Shown: positions 10,326-22,227 of the stretch, piece after piece
Numbering within the stretch: the first letter of the stretch is position 1
Layout: every line of letters begins with the position of its first letter
DNA from: Rallus limicola
Lineage: Eukaryota > Chordata > Aves > Gruiformes > Rallidae
Assembly (NCBI GenBank): GCA_022605955.1
Contig: JAKCOZ010000084.1
Location: 717,001 to 781,000, forward strand
Direction of reading: 5' to 3'
Length of the DNA stretch: 64,000 bases
The notes under the pieces: model-generated
Database searches by the model: none
What the model was told of the DNA's origin: nothing
Seen by the model: the letters and a program-made list of their open reading frames with translations, nothing else
Position numbers and translations under genes: made by a program

Positions 10326-13005
10326 TTTTTCTTAAATAACTTTGTATTTGGTAAGGGTATTAAATAGATTCACTTTTTAACCTCATTATTTACTATCAGA
10401 GTTACCTGGGTATCTCACGTTTATTCAGTATGATTTTATTTTTCTGTAGAAGGACAAATTCAGTTTATGTTTTATCCATCGATAGATTTATTTATTGTTT
10501 TGGAGCAGTGATGGTGATATTTCCTGCAAAGCACTAAAAAGATCTTTAAAAAATATTTACCCCGTTACTGGTGATGCCAGTTCAAGTCTTTGTCAGTTTT
10601 AGATATAATACTAGTGCTTCTCCAGCAGTGATGTATGATGTGAAGGAAGGAATAAAAGTAATTCGGGAAATAATATTATCCAGTCAGGAAATGATCACTC
10701 AAAAAAAAAAAGTAGTTTTATCAATATAAACTGCTAAGTTTTAAAGTGAAGGCAACTAAAAAAAATATTCCATGATGTGGAATTATATTGATCTTCACAT
10801 AGTTCGTTGTGGTAATGCCAACATCTGCTATTTAATTTTAGAGAGTACTAATGCCAAACCTCTGTATGGGGACCACCTTCTAGAGGTTGTTAAAGCAGAT
10901 GCTTTGCTGACCACTGGACTGTTGAGATTATAGACAGATTAAATTCTAGTTTCTGAGCGGATGTGTTTTACTGGTACAAAATTGTACCTCCTCTCAGCTG
11001 ACCACATCTGTCCATGTCTCTTCTGTTTAACACAGCTTTTCTTTCCCTGGCATCTTTCCTCATCTTGCTAAACCCATATCCTCACCTCACTTTCTGTCCT
11101 GACTTTGTCCTTCATGAGCAAATACCAGTCTAAAAGTGTCTCATCTCAGTTTATCCACCTTCTGCTATTCCCCCCTCTGCCCCCCCCCCTTTTTTTTTGT
11201 CCCCTTCTCTTCCATTTAAACTTTTGTATCGTTGTTCCAGTAGCAGTTTCCTGTCTAATCTACCTAATTGTCTTTGGTCTTTCTTCCCTCTTTTATGCTT
11301 CTCTCATCTGTGAACTCTCAGTGCTCAATTAGTGGAGGAACAAAAGGCAAAGAAGGAAATGTTCCCTTGCTGTCTGTTCTTGTCTTTGGCATTGTAACAG
11401 CCTGGAACAGAGGCAATTACAAAGGGCTGGATTAGCTCCTTCATATCCAGTTTGGAGTTTACTCAGTAGGGATATTTTTTAAGAGACTTTTGCTTTTGGA
11501 ATGAACTTTCTGCTGAGCATATGCAAAACATAATTTGTGGAGATGCACAACTTGGCCAAAGTTGGGATAATTTCTGCAGGGTTTGTGAAAGCACTGTATT
11601 GAGTATTGAGATAGTTCATTCCATGTGTCTTATTTCAAACCTTTGTGTTAAATCATGATGAGGTTTAGGCTTTTAAGCAAAACATTTTCTCAGTTTGAGT
11701 AAGGACAAAGCATTTCCTATGTACTTCCTATTTTTGAAGTGGATGCAACATTTTTCTTGACATCCTTATGTCTAATTCTTTTTGTGGTTTAACAAAAATG
11801 AAAAGTGTAGTCTGGGACCAGCATAAAAACAGGCCAGTAAGGGTTTGTCACTTGGGCCATTGAAATACTAGAGCAATGTCTGATGTATGTAAACATTTTC
11901 TGTACAATGAACAGGGGATATAAATATATGCAAGGGAAGAGTGTACACGTTTGTCAAGTCATCTTATTTTTCTAATTTAAAAAAAAAATAATTAATCTCC
12001 TTAGCAGAGACATTTCCTCTCAGAATAAAGACCTGATTCTGGAGTCTCATAGATAATATTTAATTTGCAAGATAGTGTAATGAAAATATGTTAATAGCTT
12101 TTTCAATAAGTTAATAGCTTTCAAGTTCATACTAATTAGTTTGTTAAAATATTCTATTGGTAAAATACTTCTCTTTTTCCCCCCCTCCAGTAAAAGTTAA
12201 AAATGGAGCACAGTCTTAGAGGGACCATCTTACCAATAGTAAGGGCAGAATGGAAAGTAGTATTAAAACTATTAGGAAAAAATAATTAGCAAGTGAGTGA
12301 TGAAGGAAGCTGCCATAGTTGTCATCAAAGATATCTTCCTGTCTTTTTTACAGTGGAATCTCAAAGAATGTAGGAGTGCATCTTGCAGGAAAAAAAAAAA
12401 TAATTCTTGGGAACAAAGATATGAAGGCAGACTTCTCATGGTGGCATACTTGGTCCCAGGTGTCTTGCATTCTTGACTACCTGCAGTGGCAGCTGCAGGA
12501 AGGGTGAGTGATACCCTATTCTCTGTCCATCCTTGGTCGCCATGGCATTAAAGCATGCATCTTCATACTGAGAAGTATCTTCAGCTTCCTTTCACTTCTG
12601 TTAGCTCAGCAAAAGGCATCATGTGTTCTAGCTTATTCCAAACAAAGCTTGTGCTTATTGCAAAGAATGAAAGAATGCGTGTTCTGAATGGTCTTCTGGC
12701 TGTTGTCAAAGTGAGTATCTACAGTCTCCCTGCTCTGCCATCAGTCACAGAATTTATAGGGATTATTCCCACTTTTCTTTTCCCTGGCCATCTCCATTTA
12801 CTGAGCATCACAACAGCTGTAACATCTTTGGCAAGGCAGTCACTCTGAAATTTGGTCAAACTAGGTCACTGGACTAAAATTTAATGTAATATAGTTGGTG
12901 ATACAGAATTGGGGAATTTTAATTTATTTTAAACCATCATGAATCTCTGATCACTATATTGAATAGGGAGAAGAAGACAAGCAATTACACTCACACTTTC
13001 ATAAA
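10326..13005. other. Unassigned AT-rich DNA
   Basis: No gene is seen. It contains a polypyrimidine tract (11164-11218), listed separately, and several A or T runs. The open frames at 11105-11332 and 12555-12848 have no family signature, and the first is mostly the translated pyrimidine tract. Confidence 0.55.
11164..11218. repeat. Polypyrimidine tract
   Basis: An almost uninterrupted C/T run with a C11 stretch followed by T9. Long homopyrimidine tracts can adopt triplex (H-DNA) structure in vitro. No function can be assigned. Confidence 0.8.
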
Positions 13006-13009
13006 TATC

Positions 13010-13435
13010 TGTGTCCCCTACATGCCCTAACTGCACTTACTTTGCCATGAGTTGTTCTCACTCCATGCAGACACCTCAGACGTTGCAATGGGTAGCCAGA
13101 AGTTTAAGGTGTTTTGTGTTCTGGTTTCTGCCTGCTAGTCCATGTCAGTGGTTCCTGTGTGGATCACCTGTAAGCCACAGTCCCTTAGAGGTGTTCCTGC
13201 TCTGCTGTGGCTGCAGTCTTTCAGGGGTGTCCCAGCCTTGCTGTGGTTTGCCCAGGGTCAGCCCCTCAGGGGTGTCCCTACTGCCTTTTGTCTTGGTGCT
13301 CCCCATCCCCATCAAGTGTGTCTCCAGCACCTCACACCTGCCTCTGTCTTTAGTAGCTATGTCTGAGCAGCGGTGCCATATGCTTCTTTGGTAGTCTGAA
13401 GGTTTCTTCCATATTTTTTATCTCATTTAGGGCTG
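13010..13435. mobile_element. GC-richer patch, probably an old LTR fragment
   Basis: Base composition jumps from AT-rich to about half G/C. The word CAG(T/C)C(C/T)(C/T)T(T/C)AGGGGTGT recurs at about 13178, 13214 and 13259, each time followed by CC(T/C)...CTGCTGTGG-type sequence. Avian ERV LTRs often carry tandem CTGCAGTCCCTCAGGGGTGT-like units, so I think this is a decayed LTR piece. I cannot find TG...CA ends or a target duplication. The 127-codon frame here (13011-13394) looks like translated repeat: it is Cys/Ser/Pro-rich without a known domain. Confidence 0.45.
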
Positions 13436-15479
13436 TCACATGGCAGACCATGACCTCCTTCAACATAGGCCACCACTGCAGCTCCTGCTACCTAAAGTCA
13501 TAGTATTTTGATAAACATATTCTCATTAACAGCTAAGTAGAATAAGATGAATGAATAGACAGATAACATAATGTGTACCTCTTGTTACACTGTACACAAA
13601 TGTACAGTATGATGGAGACAAAAGGATACTAAATTTTCCTCTGCTGGTTTTTTTCATAGATGACAAGATATTTTAATTATCATTAATGGTATGAATGAGA
13701 TTCTTACCACAAAGGAAGATTTTTTTTCAGTGAATTTTAGTCTTCTAAAGGCATCTGATATAAGTGCTTCTTTTAGCGTGGTATTAGATGGGAAAGACCA
13801 GGTCCTGTGTCTTTTATATTTTTAATTAATGGTTCTTCTTTTTTACAGTACAGCTGCCATAATTCCTAATTAAGTAATTAAATGTACTCATCAGGTAAAA
13901 AAAAAAATAATTTTCAGTATTACATTTAGTTCATAATCCCTAGGACTATGAGAATCTGGTCAACATATGAATTTTCTTGTTAAAATTCCAGTTTTCTGTT
14001 CATTCAGACTTCTCTCAAATGGCCTACTTTATTCTGACTAATGTACCACTTCAGAAAATGTCCTCATTATCTTTAAACAGAATGTCTTATTTTTCTGTTG
14101 GTTACACTTGGTTATGTCACTTTGCTTTTATATTTTTATCCCAATAGCATTTTTCTTCTAGTTCTGGAAAATAATTTCCTGGTTCCATACTTTGTTGAAA
14201 GTATTTCTTTCTGTTGACCATCATAAAATTTCAGCATGTTTTCAATGATTTAATCTACAGGCATAACTGTGTATAATTATAAATTTCATGTGAAATCTGG
14301 CTTGGTCAAACATGATACTGTTTTACTTCAGTTGCAGGAAATGTATAGAATCCAATGTGGTACAAACCCTTGATTTCTAAAATATTTGTATAACAATTAT
14401 TGTTTACTTTGAACTCTGTTGGTATTCTGCAAATGTGGCAAAAACCTGCTCACATGGGGAAAAGGATGAAGCTGTAGAAAATTATAAATATTATATATTC
14501 ACTGTGAGTTAGAAAAATAATTTTACCTCTTACAGTCTTTGTGGCAGTCGTGAGTTTATGGAAGGAGTTGAATGAGGCAAAGAAGTTTGTATAGCAAACA
14601 GGGTTAGAATTGTACAAGGAGTTAAAATTTGTCTTGGTAAGCTTCCAAAAGCTATATCCTAAAGGAAACCATGTTGTTAGTATGTTATAGAACCTTTAAC
14701 CTGTAGTTAAGTCTAAACTTCTAATAAAAGTAAGAAAGCTTGCCCTTTTCCTCAGCAGTTCCTTGGGGCTAGATTTTTAACTTTTTGATTCTGTTTAGCT
14801 GGTTTTATTTCAGTACATATTAACTTACATGGGCTTGCTTATTATGACAATTAGGAAAAAAAAAAAAGTGATGAAATAATGTTGAAAGATGAGGAACAAA
14901 TGAGTATTTTAACTCATGGTAAATGCCAGAATTTTAAACAAGGTGATCCCTTTTTAATATTATGGGCTTAATTTGTATTTTATTTTCATTTCATGTGCAA
15001 TTAAGACAATTTCAGTTCTGTGTAAATTATCAAAGTGATCAAAATAGAGCTTTGCTTCAAACAGAAGAGGATTTTGAAAGAAGCGAGTGACAAAATGGCT
15101 TGATTGGATGCTATTTTTTTGACAGCAGACTGGATAATTAATAAAATACTATTACTGCTTATTTACAATTTCTTTATAGCAATTTTTTTTCACCGGCTTT
15201 ATGGTTTCTTGTTATACAATCTTTCTACTGCTGAGTTCAATGCATATTTTTTTTGTCCACGTGTTTCTCCATAGGCATTTGGTTTACTGGTTCTGCAAAA
15301 TATTTGCTAAATTGGATTAATAGTATCTTCCTCAGGCCACTATGACTGAGAGAAATGAGAAAGCTGATTTAACTAAAGAAGTTTAAGAAAAAAGTTAATT
15401 GAAACTTAGAGAAATTTAGAGAATTCTGATTAAGGCTCTTGCATGTGGTAGAAGACTAAGTGAATCAATGCATGGTAGG
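13436..15479. other. Unassigned AT-rich DNA
   Basis: I see no gene and no repeat that I can name. Short A runs occur at 13897 and 14855. Confidence 0.6.
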
Positions 15480-15745
15480 TGAAGTTAGGCAGATTTAGAT
15501 AAGATTTAATTTTATAGTCAGGGTACTTAACTAGTGGAACAAATGGTATAGGAATATGATGGGCTCTTTAGAGCCTGAAGTCTTAAATTGGAATTGGAGG
15601 TCATTTAATACAATAAACTGTTGCTTTAGCACGAGTTTATAGATTTAATTTGGAATCATATAATTCTGTTGTCTGTGTTATTCAGGAGGTCAGCATAGAT
15701 GATCATAATGTTTTTTGTAGCCTAGGTTCTATAAATCTCCCATTT
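15480..15745 (+). mobile_element. Very old sense CR1 fragment
   Basis: The order of words fits ancient sauropsid CR1 3' ends: GTACTTAACTAGTGGAACAA (TTAACCACTGGAACAA), GAAGTCTTAAATTGGAATTGG (TTTAAATCAAGATTGGA), then CAGGAGGTCAGCATAGATGA, TCATAATG and TCTATAAATCTCCC. Divergence is far greater than in the other CR1 copies of the window, and there is no readable ORF2. Confidence 0.7.
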
Positions 15746-16375
15746 AAGCTCTTACTCATGTGAGAAAGGGCAAAAAGCTGGATTAGCAAAGAAGTCAAAA
15801 GAACACAGTAGATCCAAACATCAATGATACTGTGACAGAAGACCTGTCATTCATTTATTAGATATCTGCCCAGAGATGTTCCCTAGGTATGTCACTCAAT
15901 TAGCTAATGGGAAGAAGGTGGTCACATTGAAAATAAGAGGTGGGAGGGGTTTTAAAACATATCTCCATGGTGCAATGCAAAAGTAATTAGCCTATGTGCA
16001 GTGTGCTGCTAATAAATTTAATCTGTTCTTACGACAGAAGTTAGTGTTTCTCTATAGTATCTCAGTAAGCCATGTAAACACACTAGCTGATTTTGTGCTG
16101 GTTCAGTCATCCCTAACATTAACACTGCATTGCATGGTCTCAGTGTGCCCTTGGAATTGGATTTCTTTGAAGGATTTTATTTTTGAGGAATTTCTCCTTA
16201 TTGTGCAAGGAAAAATGTGTAATGCTTTTTTATTTCTTTTGGAGCAACTGCATGAATATTTTGCTAGGGAATTATTGCTTTTAACTGGAGTTCAGTACTT
16301 TCTCAATAATTTTTGTTCATCTACTTCATATAGTAGCCTTTGTGACTGTGTTGTCTCTGACAGAGGCTTTAATTA
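15746..16375. other. Unassigned AT-rich DNA
   Basis: No gene is seen. The 196-codon frame that begins at 15996 is the longest in the window, but its first part has no family signature and its last third runs backward through a CR1, so I do not count it as a gene. Confidence 0.6.
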
Positions 16376-16947
16376 CAGTCACAAAATAGTAAGGGTTGGA
16401 AGGGGCTTCTGGAGATCGTCTAGTACAATCCCCCTGCTAAAGCAGGATCACCTAGAGCAGGTTGCACAGGATGGTGACCAGACAGGTTTTGAATATCTTC
16501 AGAGAAGGAGACACCACAACGTCTCTGGGCAGCCTGTGCCAGTGCTCTGTCACACTCAAAGTAAATTAGTTTTTTCCTCATATTGAGATGGAACTTCCTG
16601 TGTTCCAGGTTGTGCCTATTGCCCCTTGTCCTGTCACTGGACACCATTAAGAAGAGTATAGTCCCTTTCGCTAGACATCCACTCTTTGGATATTTTTTAG
16701 CATTAATCAGATCTCTTCTCAGTCTTCTCCAGACTAAACAGACCCAGCTGTCCCAGCCTTTCCTCATATGAGAGATGCTCCAGTCTTCTAATCATCTTCG
16801 TAGCCCTCTGCTGAACTCTGTCCAGTAGTTCCTTGTCTTTCTTGAACTGGGGAGCCCAGAACTGGACACAAGATTCCAGATGTGGCCTCACCAGGGCAGA
16901 GTAGAGGGGGAATATAACCTCCATTGACCTCCTGTACTGTTCACTCT
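16376..16947 (-). mobile_element. CR1 3' end, antisense
   Basis: The plus strand begins with the reversed tail (CACAAAATAGTAAGGGTTGG). The minus strand, from 16945 down, encodes [60 protein letters not shown] and, after a frame change near 16735, [13 protein letters not shown] and LEHRKFHLNMRKKL. It belongs to the LEHRKF lineage together with 4192, 4925 and 47575, and reaches further upstream than those copies. At least two frame breaks make it non-coding today. Confidence 0.93.
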
Positions 16948-17753
16948 GCAAACAGATGTGAAAGACAAAAGTGTGAAGGGAAAAGAGATTGTTGCTAGTA
17001 CTGGCATTATTGAACGGTGTTTCAGCTTCATCCAGTGTCATTCTTCTGTGCTGGGAAAGAGCTCCTATCCTTTGTGGGCGTGCTTCATTCTGAACTGGAA
17101 GTCAGTGGTAGGAGCGATTAGAATCAGCCATCAAGCCCTCAAAGAGGAGGCAGCTGTTAGCTGTAAGGTGCACATCTTTTCAAACAACCACTACCTCCTC
17201 TTGGAGACTTGCAGCAAGAGTTGATAGTCAGCCAGCTTCTCAACCACACATACATCTAGTATTTAGCATAAAGCTAAATGTGAATATGGGATAACAGGTG
17301 TTTTTAAACAGTCTTCTGAAAATAATAATAGTAATAAAAAAATGTCTTGTCCAAGTGCCATATCATGTGTTAGAGTTTAGCTCTGTGTTGTGTGAAGTCT
17401 AGCTGAGCTAACAAGTAGCATATCGTGCTTGGGTGTGTCTGATGTTTCTACCCCTGAGACTATTTCCTAGAGCTGTAGGAGTTAGCTTTGCCAGCTGATG
17501 AGGACAGCTGAAACTCCTCTAAAGCTAGTATTCTTGCACGCATGTGTTGATCTGGATAAGTTTAAAATTAGATCTGTGAGATGACTCATATTTTGTTGTG
17601 AAAAGGTATTTTTTTTCTCTTCTTCCCAACTTACTGTTTACTTAGTGAGATCCAGTGCCTGCTTTTGGTGCTGCTTAATGCATTCTCCACTTAGTGACAA
17701 GATGCATTTTTACTATCAACTGTTCTTTCGCTTTTTGCCACCAACCTGCTGCA

Positions 17754-17814
17754 GGGTGGGGGGAGAATCCGATGGGGGGAGTGGGGGTGGGTGGAGTTGG
17801 GAGGTTGCTGTTGG
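17754..17814 (+). repeat. G-rich tract with G-quadruplex motif
   Basis: Four or more G-runs (GGGGGG, GGGGG, GGG, GGG) lie within loops of 3, 1 and 7 bases around 17774-17814, with further runs upstream (GGGTGGGGGG near 17754). This satisfies the usual G3+N1-7 pattern. It is conspicuous in otherwise AT-rich DNA. Confidence 0.8.
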
Positions 17815-17863
17815 TGATGGATTTAGGAACAAAAAATTAACAATTCACCTGTTTTAATTTGAA

Positions 17864-17865
<2 letters not shown>

Positions 17866-17901
<36 letters not shown>

Positions 17902-17915
17902 ATGTATATATATAT
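17866..17915. repeat. TA/TG dinucleotide microsatellite
   Basis: About thirteen TA units, interrupted by GTGTGTATG, then about five more. Such tracts are usually length-polymorphic and can extrude cruciforms. Confidence 0.95.
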
Positions 17916-20399
17916 TCCAAAATGAAACTTTCTTGTAGGCTCCTCAGTTAAAGGACAACTAGCTTGACTACTCAAAGTTAAAATTTTAATTTAATAAGTT
18001 TTTAATTTCCCAGTTACATATATAACTAATGAACATATATATATTTTATATAGGTATGTTATTTCTGGGATTTATACATGGAATTCATTGAGGTATCAAT
18101 GAGATACCATTAGAGTTTGTTTCTTTCTGTGAAGCAAAGTTGAATGGGTAGTGCAGCATGATATTTTTATTCTTTAATGTCAAAACCAGACACGTGTAGT
18201 GTATTTATAATTTCTGTGTTTTAAATGGCAACATTTGTTTTACCAAATATGCAAAAATTAAGATGAGCAATTTTCAATAAGTACTTCATCTTATGCATGC
18301 ATAGTTAGCAGTATACAATGATTGTGAATAAGTACTGTTAAATAGCAATATAACTATTTTATTTTACCTAGTTATTTTGCTGTCTTTTACCCTTTTTACC
18401 CTTTTTGATTTTTAATTTTTATTAATTTTTAGTTTATTCAGTATTTTTGTAGCAGTTTGGATTAATAAATTTCTTGTTGGTTTTGTGCAGATAGTAAAAT
18501 TTTTTCTATCTGTATTGCTTTTCTTTTAAAACAATCATGAGTTTTATTTTAGGAGATCTAATGTTTCTGTTTTTCAAACGTGATAGTAGAGATAACCTTG
18601 TTGTGTACCTCTTGTCAACTTTATAATATTAAATTGAAATTGTGTTCTGGAATTTGTCATTAGTCACATAGCGCATATCTTTTTGATCCCTTTTTTTTTT
18701 AACCTTCAAAAGGGACTAGGAAATAGATTTTACCAGTTTCTCTTGCACAAAACAGATTTATATATGTAATTAAGTTTAATATTTTGGGTATTTACTCAAA
18801 TGTGCAAGGCCTTCTAGAATTTCTTTGTGCCTATGTGTGCGTTGCACTGTTTGAGAGAATTAATTTACACCTAAAGTTAAAACAAAGTGTCTTGAGATCT
18901 ATGGAAATATCCCTGGTTTAAAAAATACAGTAAGACTGTAGCTATACTGGGAAATGGTATATCCTAAATTTACAATTCTATATAAGTCTATCTATAGGTA
19001 TTTTTATTTTGAAATATGCATGGCCATAAACAAACTTATAGGGATAGAAATCTATTGGTAAATTACATTATGTAAACAAGTTGGAAATATGTGTGCCATG
19101 TGCAAACTGCTATGCACTAGGCCAGGAAAGGATCTAAGCTAGCCTATTCTAATACATTATTTCTCCCTCTGTGAATAGAAAAGAAAGAAAAGTGGAAAAC
19201 AGTGTAAAAAAAGCTAGCATTGCTTTGAAAAGTAAAAAGCATTAATTATTTTTTTTTTAATTTTACCTGCTCTACAGAGAGACAATCATTTCTTGCTTTT
19301 ATAGAACTTATTTCAATATTTTGAAAACTTTTCAAATTGAAGCCTTTATATTTAGGAAATGTAAATGAATTAAATAAAGTGCAACTAAAACCAAGTAAAT
19401 TTCTTAGTTTTAGATGCTCCTAATAGGGCAGGTTTCTTTTAATGAACAGCAAAATAGGGCAATTATGGCAATAACAGGACTCGTAAACATTTAAAGTACC
19501 ACCTCCGGTTCAACAAAAAAAAACAAACCCAAGAATCTTGCAGGTGCTTTGCAAGGTATAACTGTGATCTGACAACTCTGCTCATTTTCTCAAAGCTGTA
19601 AAGTTCTATGTGCAGGATAGAAATGTCTGAAAATCTTTCTCGACTTTATCAGACTCCTGCTTAAAAACACATTCACTTGTAAATGTGAAACCTGATGCTG
19701 TTTCTCTATTATGAAAATACAATAGCTGTCCCTCATCAAGAAATGGGATTTTTTCTGATTTTTTTTTCCCAAAATTTAAGTAATTCTATGGATTATGAAG
19801 ATATAATTAAGAGCTTTAGGGGAAAAGTTTGTAATAATGAATGCAGTCCCTCCTCCCTGCTGCTTGCTACAGTATGCAAATAAGACTTGTAAACAGCCTA
19901 GAATTTTATTGAGTAGTGAGGGTAAGGCAGAGGTAGATACTGCTTAAATTATAATTTTAGGTGAAAGAAACTGTCATTGCACAGCTTGAGAAAACTAGGT
20001 CGAGATTTTACAGAACTGGTTTTCATCAGTTTCCGAGATGTGCATGGTTTGCAACAGGTTTTAATAAATAGTGATTTCACAAATACAAGTAATTCTAAAA
20101 AACAGGAGCATTGAGATGAGCTGCATGCCATTTTGAAGCTGCTTCTGTTCTCCTAATGGTACCCTTTTATGAATGGTACAGACTAGCACAGCTTGAAAAC
20201 CGCTGGTGTAAGAGAAATTACATGGTTGGGCCTCAGCATTCTTTCTTTTCCTTGTTGTTAGTCTTGCTATGAACATTTTCATTCCTAAGTAGGATTTGCT
20301 CTGCTAGTCTTAAATGATGAGTAAAGAAAGAGTGGGAGCTTTGGAACCAAACCATTTGGCACTGGAGCTCTGTGAGGATTGCTTAATGTGTGGATTGAG

Positions 20400-20640
20400 G
20401 ACATGAGACAATTACAGAGTAATAGACGTTACAGATGGAAAAAGACCTGTTAGGTCATCCAGTCTGTCTCCTTACAAATTCAGAATTATTCCCTGCAGAA
20501 CATTTTCCAACATTTTGTCCAGTTTGGTTTTAAATATCCCAAATGATGGAGATTCCACTACTTCCCTTGGGATGCTTTTGTACTGCTTTGCAGATCTCAT
20601 TCCAAGTAGTTTTTCATGATACTCAGCTGCAGTTTTTTCT
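20400..20640 (-). mobile_element. Very old antisense CR1 (L3/CR1-like) fragment
   Basis: The plus strand shows the reversed 3' region in consensus order: GGAAAAAGACCTGTTAGGTC, ATCCAGTCTGTCTCC, TTGTCCAGTTTGGTTTTAAA, TGATGGAGATTCCACTACTT, CCCTTGGGATGC, and then ATTCCAAGTAGTTTTTCATG. It has diverged so much that no ORF2 frame remains, so it was probably inserted long before the younger CR1 copies. Confidence 0.7.
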
Positions 20641-21355
20641 TTTTTTTTTTTGTTATTATTCTTTGTATTTTATTTTTCTTTTCAAAAATAGTTATTTAAT
20701 AATTCTAAAAATCAGTCATATAAATATCACGTGTAATTATTAATATCACAATGTCGTTGTTGTCTCTTAATCCTCTGTAGTGAAATTGTGTATTTTAATT
20801 TTCAAATAATTTTCTTTCTGTCAACATTGCTGGCTCTTGAATCACTTCTTTTGGTCTTCTCATTACAATTCCTTAAACTTACCAGTGCACATGAACACCT
20901 TTTATCTGTTCCTGGTGGGCTGTTTTGGGCTTGCATGGCAGGGTTTTGGTAGTTTATAAACTGACATTGTTGCATTAATTTGGGAGTCAGTGTTTCTTGA
21001 CAATTAGCTCTTTTCCCACTTTATTTTTTCTTGTGGTGCTGCTGTCAGGTATAGTAACTCATAAGGAAGAACAACTGTATGTTATCTTTAAACTTAGTAT
21101 AGACACCAATTCCCACATGCATTTTATTTGAATAGGTGATTAATTAATTTTACTCAATCAGCAGTTTGACTAGCTGCTATGTGGCTCTTGAAATACTATT
21201 GTTATGTGACATTAAGAACTGTATGGAAGTTTTGTTGTGTAGTGTCATTAGGGAGTAGTGGTCAGGTCAGTTTGATATCTACTAAGCCTTTTCATAGAAG
21301 TCACACAAAGTTGGTTTTGTTTCTTTTTTTCTTTGTCACTCTGTTAATCTGTCAA
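20641..21355. other. Unassigned AT-rich DNA
   Basis: No gene is seen. A short stretch near 20917-20960 (GGGCTTGCATGGCAGGGTTTTGGTAG when read across two lines; first 20: GGGCTTGCATGGCAGGGTTT) recalls a word of avian ERV sequence, but it is too short to call. Confidence 0.5.
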
Positions 21356-22030
21356 AATCACAGAATCACAAAACATTAGGAGTTGGAAGGGACTTTCAGG
21401 GCTGTTGTCTTACAAAACCAGCCATGAACAAAGAAGCCAAAGCCTTGTCTGTTAGCCATGTATTTAGAAAGCACCAGTCTCTGAGCCATGTATTTACAGA
21501 CTGGATCCTTCTAGTCCATCCAAGGAGGGTAGAGAAAACAACTTCTGCCCCAGAGTCACCAACCATCCCAAGGCCTTGAAGTCTCTTTTCATTCCCTTCA
21601 GGCTACAGGATACAGCTTCCTCCCCCCATGCAGGTAATAGTCTGATGATGGCACCAGGCTGGGGAGTTTTTCAGTAGTAACCCTGATTCAAGCTCCAGGA
21701 AGACTACAGACCTCCAGGGTCAACCAGGCATATTGGGCCCTCTGTTCCCTTTGGAAACGAGTCTCCAACAACTACAACTCTTTTTTTTTCTTCCTTTTGG
21801 GAGAGGTTGTTATATGGCTGGAAGGGCTATCTGCCTGCGGTAAGACCTCAGGTATAGTTTTCTTTTCAGCCACCTCATTATCAGGCTGGCCGCCTTCCAG
21901 TAGGGCCTCATATCTGTTTCTCAGCAGAACCTGGGAAAGTGAGGCAGGCAAGGAAAGTTCTGCCCTTGCCACAAACCTGCCTCCACTCACCCCTTTCATT
22001 CAGGCTTCTGCTTTCCACCTTCCTGATATT
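21356..22030 (-). mobile_element. Antisense CR1 with ORF1 joined to the 3' tail, ORF2 absent
   Basis: The low-coordinate end is a normal reversed CR1 tail (CACAGAATCACAAAACATTA, GGAGTTGGAAGGGACTTTCA), covering only about 45 bp. Directly next to it the minus strand encodes CR1 ORF1, in its usual 5'-to-3' order, up to about 22030. A complete CR1 has the whole ORF2 (endonuclease and reverse transcriptase, nearly 3 kb) between these parts. So this copy lost ORF2, either by deletion after insertion or by template jumping or RNA splicing at the time of insertion. Confidence 0.8.
21405..22020 (-). pseudogene. CR1 ORF1 (SGNH-esterase-like) relic
   Basis: The open frame 21772-21999 gives a linker with VLLRNRYEALLEGGQ, followed by a basic PKRKKKK stretch. 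The next frame gives VVVVGDSFPKGTEGPIC, the GDS block with the candidate catalytic Ser of the esterase domain found in CR1 ORF1. Further down come MKRDFKALG and GFGFFVHG, which correspond to the late part of that domain. The block normally carrying GTND is not recognisable and there are several frame breaks and stops, so no protein is expected. ORF1 proteins bind element RNA and may act on lipids; that role is known for the family and not testable here. Confidence 0.78.
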
Positions 22031-22193
22031 TAACTTCTAATAATCAAAAAGGTGGGAGTATTGATCTGGCTCCTTCAACAGTTTTTGGACATTGTGTTCT
22101 CTCAAAGCTGTTTTGCAGAGCTGTTAATTAGTCTGTTCTGAAAGGATGATGTCTCCATGGACGTTTTCTTGATGCAGCTTAACATAAATTTTG

Positions 22194-22227
22194 CTTTTTT
22201 TTTTTTTTTTTCCCCCCCTTTTTATTA
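22194..22227. repeat. Polypyrimidine tract (T17-C7-T5)
   Basis: A T run of about 17, followed by seven C and five T. Confidence 0.9.

Larger units (their letters stand above)
16948..20399. other. Unassigned AT-rich DNA
   Basis: No gene is seen. It holds a G-rich tract (17754-17814) and a TA/TG microsatellite (17866-17915), listed separately. From 18000 to 19900 the sequence is very AT-rich, without recognisable repeats. Confidence 0.55.

Noticed and set aside
13011..13394. 127-codon open frame
   Set aside because: It coincides with a GC-rich tandem-word patch; Cys/Ser/Pro-rich translation without a domain, best explained as repeat-derived.
15996..16586. Longest open frame (196 codons, plus strand)
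   Set aside because: The first part has no family signature and lies in AT-rich DNA; the last third is CR1 read in the wrong direction. No codon pattern or splice context supports a gene.
20917..20965. Possible ERV word (GCTTGCATGGCAGGGTTTTG)
   Set aside because: Too short, with no LTR ends or further matching sequence next to it.
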